Shown: one piece after another, positions 1 to 5,151 of the stretch
How the letters are laid out: every line of letters starts with the position of its first letter
How positions within the stretch are numbered: position 1 is the stretch's first letter
NCBI GenBank assembly: GCA_026416065.1
Contig: JAOAFW010000403.1
Span: 1-5,151 of the forward strand
Length of the DNA stretch: 5,151 bases
From: Fimbriimonadales bacterium
GTDB lineage: Bacteria; Armatimonadota; Fimbriimonadia; Fimbriimonadales; GBS-DC
Direction of reading: 5' to 3'
Notes under the pieces: model-generated
The model's database searches: none
Told to the model about the DNA's origin: nothing
What the model saw: the letters and a program-made list of their open reading frames with translations, nothing else
Program-made: the position numbers and the translations under genes

Positions 1-1436
1 GTGTATTGGGCTGGGACCAGCGTGTGATGATGCCCTCCAAAGCCGCGCCTCATCGTGCGAACCAGCTCGCGCTGCTGTCGGGCATGATTCATCAGCGTTC
101 TACCGACCCTCGCATCGGCGAGTGGCTGAGCCAACTGGAAGCAAGCGAACTAATTCAACCCCCAGACAGCACAACGGCGGTGAACATTCGTCAGTGGCGG
201 CGCGAATATGACCGACTCACCAAAATCCCTACGGAACTGATCATCGAGTTCACCCGCACGACCAGCCTCGCCGAGAAAGTGTGGGAGGAGGCGCGCGAGG
301 AATCGGATTTCAGCCTGTTCCAGCCGCATCTGGAGAAGATTGTCAAACTGGTGCGCGAGATAGCCGAACTGTTGGGCTACGAGCAGGAAGCCTATGACGC
401 GCTGCTGGACGAGTATGAGCAAGGCATGACAGCGCAGGAGGTCGAGCGTTTGTTCGAGCCGTTGCGCCGGCGCACGCCCGAACTGGTGGCGCAGATACAG
501 AACGCCCCACGCAAACCGGACACGAGCCTCCTGCACCGCCACTACCCGCGCGCTGCGCAGGAGGCGTTCTGCCGGCTCGTCGCGGAATCGATTGGCTTCG
601 ACTGGCAGCGCGGACGCTTAGACCCCACGGTGCATCCGTTCGCCATCCGCATCACGCCCGGCGATGTGCGCATCACCACGCGCTACTACGAGGATTTCTT
701 GAACCCCTCACTGTTCGGCACTATTCATGAGCTGGGACACGCGCTCTATGAGATGGGACTTCCCGAAGAACACTGGGGCACGCCGATGGGTTCGGCGACC
801 TCGTTGGGCGTGCATGAATCGCAGTCGCGCATGTGGGAGAACTTCGTCGGGCGCAGCCGCGCCTTCTGGGAGTATTTCTACCCCATCGCCCAAAAGCACT
901 TCGACGCCCTGCGCGATGTGTCGCTGGACGACTTCGTGTTTGCTGTGAACGCTGTCCAACCCTCCACCATTCGCGTTGAAGCGGACGAGGTGACCTATAA
1001 CCTGCACATTATGCTGCGTTTTGAGCTGGAGCTCGCGCTGCTGCGCAACGAGCTACAGGCTGCCGACTTGCCCGCGGCATGGAACGAGCGATTCAAAGCC
1101 TATATGGGTTTCGAGCCGCCCAACGACGCTGAGGGCGTGCTGCAAGATGTCCACTGGTCGGGCGGAATGATTGGTTATTTCCCGACCTACTCGCTGGGGA
1201 ACCTGTTTGCAGCGCAACTGTTCGAGGCGGCGGAGCGCGAGCTGGGCGACCTGCATACGCAGTTCCGCAAGGGTGAGTTCATGCCTCTTTTGGAATGGCT
1301 GCGTGAGAAGGTGCATCAGCAGGGGCAGCGCTACCCCGCGAAACAGCTCATCGAGCATATCACGGGCGAACCGCCCAGCGCAGAACCGCTCCTGCGCTAT
1401 TTCGAGCGGAAATTCGTCCCGCTCTATGGGCTGTGA
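1..1436 (+). CDS. M32 family metallocarboxypeptidase (carboxypeptidase Taq type), 5' end outside window
   Basis: This zinc carboxypeptidase should remove single residues from peptide C-termini; the family is cytosolic and no export signal is visible in the part present. The frame is open from the first base, so the N-terminus is cut by the window edge. The TTG at 6 lies inside the conserved GWDQxxMMP region and is not the start. Counting that codon as residue 1, all six M32 signature motifs are present in order: HPF (210-212), DVRIT (220-224), zinc site HELGH (241-245), HESQ (270-273), IRVEAD (322-327) and GVLQDVHW (377-384), followed by GYFPTY (390-395). Glu271 lies 30 residues after the first zinc His and is the expected third ligand; Glu242 is the catalytic base. 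About 476 residues are visible against roughly 500 in the family, so some 30 are missing. The gene ends in TGA 25 bases before the anmK -10 box, with no clear terminator between. The family call is secure; substrate preference cannot be read. Confidence 0.95.
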   Translation, partial: VLGWDQRVMMPSKAAPHRANQLALLSGMIHQRSTDPRIGEWLSQLEASELIQPPDSTTAVNIRQWRREYDRLTKIPTELIIEFTRTTSLAEKVWEEAREESDFSLFQPHLEKIVKLVREIAELLGYEQEAYDALLDEYEQGMTAQEVERLFEPLRRRTPELVAQIQNAPRKPDTSLLHRHYPRAAQEAFCRLVAESIGFDWQRGRLDPTVHPFAIRITPGDVRITTRYYEDFLNPSLFGTIHELGHALYEMGLPEEHWGTPMGSATSLGVHESQSRMWENFVGRSRAFWEYFYPIAQKHFDALRDVSLDDFVFAVNAVQPSTIRVEADEVTYNLHIMLRFELELALLRNELQAADLPAAWNERFKAYMGFEPPNDAEGVLQDVHWSGGMIGYFPTYSLGNLFAAQLFEAAERELGDLHTQFRKGEFMPLLEWLREKVHQQGQRYPAKQLIEHITGEPPSAEPLLRYFERKFVPLYGL

Positions 1437-1460
1437 AACGCAAAACGCGAACAAATCGTG

Positions 1461-1466
1461 TATAAT
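1461..1466 (+). promoter_or_regulatory. Putative -10 box (TATAAT) for anmK
   Basis: A perfect TATAAT lies 25 bases after the carboxypeptidase stop and would start transcription near 1473, giving anmK a leader of about 125 nt. No good -35 hexamer sits 16-18 bases upstream: the best TTGACA-like match is GTGAAA at 1433-1438, with a 22-base spacer that is too long. There is no TGn extension. The call therefore rests on the -10 match and its intergenic position. Confidence 0.5.
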
Positions 1467-1468
1467 AT

Positions 1469-1527
1469 GGGTTGGCGAGGAACAATCGCGAGGCGGCTCC
1501 TTTCTGGGCGACTTTCCTCACCAACCC
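1469..1527 (+). repeat. Long inverted repeat (stem-loop) at the start of the anmK leader
   Basis: Bases 1469-1482 pair with 1514-1527, giving 13 of 14 pairs with one C-A mismatch (1476/1520), around a 31-base interior. If transcription starts near 1473, the transcript keeps a 10-position stem (1473-1482 with 1514-1523) with nine pairs. The right arm contains CCTC and CAACC, both of which could also pair with the anmK ribosome binding region. I do not recognise a known riboswitch family in it. Confidence 0.55.
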
Positions 1528-1536
1528 CACCACACA

Positions 1537-1569
1537 CGGGAGGCGCGGATACCCCGCCCGCGCCTCCTG
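1537..1569 (+). repeat. GC-rich hairpin in the anmK leader
   Basis: GGAGGCGCGG (1539-1548) is perfectly complementary to CCGCGCCTCC (1558-1567), with a 9-base loop. A G-U pair and a C-G pair extend the stem to 12 (1537-1548 with 1558-1569). No T-run follows on either strand, so it does not look like an intrinsic terminator. It ends 28 bases before the anmK start codon, just ahead of the ribosome binding site. It could stabilise the mRNA, influence translation or be bound by a protein; the role is unknown. Confidence 0.7.
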
Positions 1570-1583
1570 CAAAATTCCGGAGC

Positions 1584-1587
1584 GAGG
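1584..1587 (+). promoter_or_regulatory. Ribosome binding site that sets the anmK start
   Basis: GAGG sits 10 bases before the ATG at 1598. The reading frame is open further upstream, back to a possible TTG at 1472, but that start lies about at the predicted transcription start and would translate the hairpin region into sequence with no AnmK resemblance. The 1598 start is therefore preferred. Confidence 0.6.
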
Positions 1588-1597
1588 TTGTAATCCT

Positions 1598-2791
1598 ATG
1601 ACTGACGCGCCGCTGCGAAGGTTCCCGATTATCTCCCCAACTGCCGAACGATTCGCAATCGGTTTGATGGCAGGCACCTCGCTGGATGGTATCGATGCCG
1701 CTCTGGTCAAAATCGTCGGCGCAGGCGACGCGATTCAGGTAGTGACGCTTGCCAACCACCACGCACCCTACACACCAGATGAACGCGCCGGACTACTACG
1801 CTTGATGCGCGAAGGCAACTTAGCCGACCTGTGCGCATGGGATGCCTATCTGGGGCAACGGTTCGCTCAAACCGCTCTGGAACTAATCCAGCGGGCGCAA
1901 CCGCCCCACGTCGATTTTGTCGGCTCCCATGGACAGACCATCTGGCACGCGCCGAACGCGACGCTGTTTGGGACTTCGGTACCCAACACGCTGCAGATTG
2001 GGCAACCCGATGTGATTGCTGCGCGAGTAGGCGTACCGGTCGTGGCAGACTTTCGCACACGCGACATGGCGTACGGCGGTCAGGGCGCGCCGCTCGTGCC
2101 GATTGTAGACTGGTTGTTGCTGCGCCACGCAACCGAGCATCGAATCGTGTTGAATTTGGGAGGTATGGCGAACATCACCGTTCTGCCTGCGGGCGGCGCA
2201 CCCGAAACGATTCAGGCATTTGATACCGGCCCTGCCAACGCCCTCATCGACCTTGCGGTGCAGCAAGGTACGCACGGCGCGCGCCACTACGACGCGGACG
2301 GCGCACTGGCATCCGTTGGAACAGTGCATGCATCCCTATTGGAATGGCTGATGGCGCATCCCTATCTGCAGCAACCACCTCCCAAATCGACGGGGCGCGA
2401 GGTGTTCGGGGAAGCGTTGCTGGACGCGATTCAAGTGATGTTCGGCGATATGCCTCTGCCTGACCTGGTCGCCACCCTCACTGAGTTCACAGCAGCTTCG
2501 GTGGCAGACGCTCTGAGACGGTTGGTACTACCTCGCTACCCCGCGACGCGCGTGATGGTCTCCGGCGGGGGTGTGCATAATCGCAGTCTGATGCGCCGTT
2601 TGCAAACGTACTTACCGGATCTCGCAGTGGAGTCGTCAGGGCAGTACGGTGTTGACCCTGATTCCAAAGAGGCAACGGCTTTCGCCGTGCTTGCGGACCG
2701 GTTCCTTCAGGGATTGCCCGCGACCTATCCTAACACGACGGGCGTGAGTCAACCAACGGTTGCGGGCAAACTGGCGTTGCCGGCGGATTAA
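1598..2791 (+). CDS. anmK: Anhydro-N-acetylmuramic acid kinase
   Basis: AnmK uses ATP and water to open the 1,6-anhydro ring of anhydro-MurNAc and phosphorylate it, giving MurNAc-6-phosphate; this is a cytoplasmic step of peptidoglycan recycling, usually followed by the MurQ etherase. The product is 397 residues, slightly longer than the usual 360-390. It shows the whole family pattern: GTSLDG (26-31) in the first phosphate loop, SHGQT (110-114), ADFRTRD (150-156) followed by GGQGAPLVP (160-168), LNLGGMANIT (185-194), FDTGPAN (208-214), SGGGVHN (322-328) and DPDSKEATAF (353-362). The catalytic base is expected among the aspartates of the ADFRTRD block (Asp151 or Asp156). About 20 residues precede the conserved core, a modest N-terminal extension. 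It has its own apparent promoter and structured leader and no MurQ gene next to it, so the rest of the pathway must lie elsewhere if present. No frameshift or missing motif is seen. Confidence 0.96.
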   Translation: MTDAPLRRFPIISPTAERFAIGLMAGTSLDGIDAALVKIVGAGDAIQVVTLANHHAPYTPDERAGLLRLMREGNLADLCAWDAYLGQRFAQTALELIQRAQPPHVDFVGSHGQTIWHAPNATLFGTSVPNTLQIGQPDVIAARVGVPVVADFRTRDMAYGGQGAPLVPIVDWLLLRHATEHRIVLNLGGMANITVLPAGGAPETIQAFDTGPANALIDLAVQQGTHGARHYDADGALASVGTVHASLLEWLMAHPYLQQPPPKSTGREVFGEALLDAIQVMFGDMPLPDLVATLTEFTAASVADALRRLVLPRYPATRVMVSGGGVHNRSLMRRLQTYLPDLAVESSGQYGVDPDSKEATAFAVLADRFLQGLPATYPNTTGVSQPTVAGKLALPAD

Positions 2792-2919
2792 GTTCTGCAA
2801 CCGCAGCCACGACAATGCCTGCTATCCTCACACCCTACGTACAGACACCTGATACCACAACGCTCACAACTGCGCCGCCCTATCCTCAGACAACTTCCGC
2901 ACCACATCGACTGCGCCAC
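2788..2919 (-). CDS. Candidate 43-residue cysteine-rich (double zinc-ribbon-like) peptide
   Basis: A minus-strand frame from GTG (first base at 2919) to TAA (2788-2790) would encode 43 residues with nine cysteines, at 7, 10, 18, 21, 25, 30, 36, 39 and 41. The spacing C-x2-C-x7-C-x2-C-G, then C-x4-C-x5-C-x2-C-G, resembles two consecutive treble-type zinc knuckles; LRIGRRSCERCG (11-22) recalls the second half of common bacterial zinc-ribbon domains. A GGAGG (plus-strand 2925-2929) lies five bases before the GTG, an excellent ribosome binding site. The frame is convergent with anmK and shares its last four bases. Upstream, TTGAAA (2991-2996) and CATACT (2965-2970) on the minus strand form only a poor promoter with a 20-base spacer. 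I do not recognise a specific family. It may be a genuine small metal-binding protein, the remnant of a larger zinc-ribbon gene (the frame continues past an in-frame TAG at 2947-2949), or chance in a CA-rich stretch. Confidence 0.35.
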   Translation of the reverse strand: MAQSMWCGSCLRIGRRSCERCGIRCLYVGCEDSRHCRGCGCRT

Positions 2920-3004
2920 GTTCGCCTCCGCCCACAGCCAGTCGTACTATTGCTGCAGGCGTACAGTATGCCTACACTCACCCGCATGATTTTCAACCAC
3001 TGAT

Positions 3005-3034
3005 GAGACAGCAGGGTTTCGAGTCAGGTATAAT
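3005..3034 (+). promoter_or_regulatory. Putative sigma-70-type promoter for infB
   Basis: GAGACA (3005-3010, four of six to TTGACA) and a perfect TATAAT (3029-3034) are separated by 18 bases. Transcription would start near 3041, leaving about 25 nt of leader before the infB ATG. It fits a gene that is not cotranscribed with an upstream nusA. Confidence 0.6.
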
Positions 3035-3066
3035 CTTGTTTAGCCTTGATGAGGGGTTGAGAGCCG

Positions 3067-5001
3067 ATGGCGAAAACGAAGATTACGATACGGGATTTAG
3101 CCGCAGAGTTAGGCGTCTCCACAGGTCGCCTGAAAGAGATTCTGGCGGAGTTAGGAATCAGCGAGGATGAGGCGAGACAGGGTTTAGACGAGGAGACCGC
3201 GCAGGTCGTCAAGGAAATGGCGCAGGAGCTGGTGGGCGACTTAAAAACACTCGTGCTGCCGCGCGAGCTGACCGTGCGCGACCTCGCCGAAGCGATGGAG
3301 CGCTCGCCGACCGAGATTCAAAAACATATTATGACCAAGCACGGCAAACTGCTGACGCCCGTGCAGAAAGTAGATCCGGAGCTGGCAGAAAAGGTCGCCG
3401 CCGATTTCGGACTCACAGTACAGTGGGAGACGCCCAAAACCGAACCGAAGGCTGTGGCTCAACCCCCCACGAAAGCCGCCGTCACGGGCGCGCAGCCCCG
3501 CCCCCCTGTAGTCACTATTATGGGGCATGTCGACCACGGCAAGACCAGCTTGCTGGACTACATTCGTAAAACGCGCGTCGCCGAGCGTGAGTTCGGTGGC
3601 ATCACGCAACATATCGGCGCGTATCAGGCGGAGGTGAACGAGAGGCTCATCACTTTTCTGGACACCCCCGGACACGAAGCCTTCACCGCGATGCGCGCCC
3701 GCGGAGCGCAGGTAACGGACATCGTCGTGCTGGTCGTCGCGGCGGACGATGGTATTATGCCCCAAACGGTGGAAGCCATCAACCACGCCAAGAACGCCAA
3801 AGTGCCCATCATCGTCGCCATCAATAAAATTGACAAGCCGGAAGCCAATCCCGACCGCGTGCTGCAACAACTCACGCAGTACGAACTCATTCCCGAAGCA
3901 TGGGGCGGCGACACGATTTGCGTGCCTGTATCCGCCATCACAGGCGCAGGTGTGGACACGCTGCTGGAAATGATTCTGCTGGTGGCGGATATGGCGGAGC
4001 TGAAAGCCGACCCGAAAGCCGAGTTTCAGGGCACAGTTGTTGAGGCAAAGCTGGACAAAGGGCGCGGACCGCTCGCCACGATTCTGGTACAGCAAGGCAC
4101 GCTCAAGCGCGGCGATATCCTCGTCGTGGGCAAAACATGGGGCAAAATCCGCGCGATGTTCGACCACATGGGCAAGCCGGTCGACAGCGCGACGCCCTCT
4201 ACCCCTGTAGAGGTCATGGGGCTGAATGAGGTACCCATGGCAGGCGATAGAGCCGAGCGCGTGGAAAGCGAAGCCCGCGCTCGCCAGATGGTGCAGGAGC
4301 GCCTTGAAGCCGAAAAACGCCCCGAAGTGCAACGCCCCACCCGCCGCGTGAACCTCGCCGAGCTGTTCAAGCAGATGCAGGCAGGCGAAACGAAATCGCT
4401 CAATATCATCCTTAAAGCGGATACCTACGGCTCGGTGGAAGCCATTCGCGACGCCCTGCTCAAACTCGAGAAACCCGAAGGGGTAGAACTCAAAATCATC
4501 AACGCGAACGTGGGCAACATTACCGAAGCCGATATCGACTTCGCTATCGCCGCCGACGCCGTCGTGCTGGGCTTCAATGTGAAGGTAGATACGAATGCCC
4601 AGACCAAGGCAAAAGCCAGCCGGGTGGATGTGCGCACCTATCGCATCATCTACGAACTGCTTGAAGAGATGGAGAAAGCCCTGCACGGACTGCTGGAGCC
4701 GGAGTTCAAAGAGGTCGCGCTGGGCACGGCGGAAGTGCGCGCTGTGTTCAAACTCTCGCGCGGAATCGTGGTGGCGGGTTGCTACGTGCTGGACGGCAAG
4801 ATTGTGCGCAACGCGCCCGCGCGCCTGATCCGAAACGGCGAGGTCGTCCACGAGAGCAAAATCGGCACGCTGCGCCACCTCAAGGAAGACCGCCGCGAAA
4901 TCGCCGCCGGCTACGAATGCGGTATCACGCTCGAAGGCTTCGACGACTACAAAGAAGGCGACCGAATCGAGTGCTACGAGATTCAGGAGGTCGAACGCTA
5001 A
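3067..5001 (+). CDS. infB: Translation initiation factor IF-2
   Basis: IF-2 is the cytoplasmic GTPase that delivers fMet-tRNA to the 30S subunit and promotes 50S joining. The 644-residue product has two N-terminal IF2_N-like modules (about 4-54 and 66-116), a short Pro/Ala-containing linker (117-146), then the G domain: G1 GHVDHGKT (153-160), G2 GGIT (177-180, Thr180), G3 DTPGH (199-203), G4 NKID (253-256) and G5 SAI (289-291). Domain II follows from about 318 to 400, then a charged helix (about 400-440), domain III (about 445-540, with NVGNITEADI at 481-490 and GFNVK at 502-506) and the C-terminal fMet-tRNA-binding beta-barrel (about 548-644, with AGCYVLDGKI at 570-579 and GYECGI at 615-620). 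It is shorter than E. coli IF-2 (890) because the long charged N-terminal region is absent. The start is ATG with GAGG (3051-3054) 12 bases upstream, and sequence matching IF2_N begins at once. Neither nusA nor rbfA is adjacent; the next gene starts two bases after the stop. Confidence 0.98.
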   Translation: MAKTKITIRDLAAELGVSTGRLKEILAELGISEDEARQGLDEETAQVVKEMAQELVGDLKTLVLPRELTVRDLAEAMERSPTEIQKHIMTKHGKLLTPVQKVDPELAEKVAADFGLTVQWETPKTEPKAVAQPPTKAAVTGAQPRPPVVTIMGHVDHGKTSLLDYIRKTRVAEREFGGITQHIGAYQAEVNERLITFLDTPGHEAFTAMRARGAQVTDIVVLVVAADDGIMPQTVEAINHAKNAKVPIIVAINKIDKPEANPDRVLQQLTQYELIPEAWGGDTICVPVSAITGAGVDTLLEMILLVADMAELKADPKAEFQGTVVEAKLDKGRGPLATILVQQGTLKRGDILVVGKTWGKIRAMFDHMGKPVDSATPSTPVEVMGLNEVPMAGDRAERVESEARARQMVQERLEAEKRPEVQRPTRRVNLAELFKQMQAGETKSLNIILKADTYGSVEAIRDALLKLEKPEGVELKIINANVGNITEADIDFAIAADAVVLGFNVKVDTNAQTKAKASRVDVRTYRIIYELLEEMEKALHGLLEPEFKEVALGTAEVRAVFKLSRGIVVAGCYVLDGKIVRNAPARLIRNGEVVHESKIGTLRHLKEDRREIAAGYECGITLEGFDDYKEGDRIECYEIQEVER

Positions 5002-5013
5002 CTGTGCAGGAGG
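4985..5013 (+). promoter_or_regulatory. Two AGGAGG ribosome binding sites at the infB/DUF4058 junction
   Basis: AGGAGG occurs at 4985-4990, inside the end of infB, and again at 5008-5013. The first lies 13 bases before GTG 5004 and the second 14 bases before the in-frame GTG 5028; ATG 5034 is 20 bases from the second. Both spacings are longer than ideal, so the start of the downstream gene is ambiguous. An eight-base direct repeat CAGGAGGT (4984-4991 and 5007-5014) underlies the two sites. Confidence 0.45.
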
Positions 5014-5151
5014 TTCGCCACCGCTTCGTGGGGATGGATCCGTATATAGAGCAACAGTGCTGGGAAGAGTTCCATCAGCATATGACGGCGGCGATTCAGA
5101 CCCAGCTGTTGCCCCAGCTGCTGTCGCGTGGCTACGATGCGACGCTGGAGC
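5004..5151 (+). CDS. DUF4058 family protein, N-terminal fragment (3' end outside window)
   Basis: The visible 49 residues carry, nine residues in, FVGMDPYIE, followed by WEEFH and a helix leading to LLSRGYDATLE. This matches my recollection of the DUF4058 N-terminus, which typically reads FPGMDPYLE, then W..FH, then L.P.L...Y.A..E. The biochemical role of the family is not established; members are common in Cyanobacteria, Planctomycetes, Chloroflexota and Armatimonadota. I chose GTG 5004 because it keeps the Phe and residues before GMDPY that family members usually have. GTG 5028 or ATG 5034 would cut into that motif, though 5028 has a comparable ribosome binding site. The gene begins two bases after infB and is probably translated from the same mRNA. 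rbfA, the usual infB follower, is not found here. The assignment rests on about 40 residues. Confidence 0.72.
   Translation, partial: MQEVRHRFVGMDPYIEQQCWEEFHQHMTAAIQTQLLPQLLSRGYDATLE

Noticed and set aside
1537..1580. The GC-rich hairpin as a rho-independent terminator
   Set aside because: The 12-pair stem is strong, but neither strand has a T-run after it, and on the plus strand it lies between the anmK promoter and its start.
1472..1597. N-terminal extension of AnmK to a TTG at 1472
   Set aside because: It would start about where transcription should begin, translate through both leader hairpins and add 42 residues unlike the family. ATG 1598 has a ribosome binding site.
2792..2830. A terminator after anmK
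   Set aside because: Only a 4-base stem (CTGC/GCAG, 2795-2798 with 2803-2806) is present, with no T-run. I see no supportable terminator there.
2822..2888. Nine-base direct repeat CTATCCTCA at 2822-2830 and 2880-2888
   Set aside because: It occurs only twice, is short and has no flanking structure, so it fits chance in a C/A-rich stretch.
2815..3003. A 62-codon plus-strand frame in the anmK-infB gap
   Set aside because: Its Thr/Pro-rich, low-complexity product matches no family I know, and there is no ribosome binding site before the ATG. The opposite strand offers a better-supported frame.
3241..4878. A 545-codon open frame on the minus strand opposite infB
   Set aside because: It is the antisense shadow of a GC-rich conserved gene. 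Its product is His/Phe-rich without recognisable domains, while the plus strand encodes a complete IF-2.

Overview
The window is bacterial chromosome of moderately high GC, with tightly packed plus-strand housekeeping genes. I see no mobile element, CRISPR array, tRNA or rRNA. Four plus-strand genes are supported. They are the 3' part of an M32-family metallocarboxypeptidase (1-1436), anhydro-N-acetylmuramic acid kinase anmK (1598-2791), translation initiation factor IF-2 infB (3067-5001), and the 5' end of a DUF4058-type gene (5004-5151, running off the window). One further candidate is a 43-residue cysteine-rich peptide on the minus strand (2788-2919), between anmK and infB.

Layout: the carboxypeptidase ends at 1436. 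A TATAAT box follows at 1461, then a leader of about 125 nt carrying two strong inverted repeats, then anmK. The 275-nt gap after anmK holds the minus-strand Cys-rich frame and, at its right end, a promoter (TATAAT at 3029) that should give infB a leader of only about 25 nt. infB and the DUF4058 gene are separated by two bases and are probably cotranscribed.

How the genes relate: IF-2 places initiator tRNA on the ribosome, AnmK salvages cell-wall amino sugar, and the M32 enzyme trims peptides from the C-terminus. They share no obvious pathway and look like neighbouring housekeeping units. The most notable context point is that infB lies outside the common nusA-infB-rbfA arrangement: its upstream neighbour is anmK and its downstream neighbour is a DUF4058 gene.

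Taxon (inference only): a compact IF-2, an M32 peptidase, a DUF4058 gene and this base composition would suit Armatimonadota, Chloroflexota or a similar lineage. Armatimonadota is my weak first guess. I did not find a convincing new multi-gene system. The items most worth a second look are the Cys-rich mini-ORF and the structured anmK leader.
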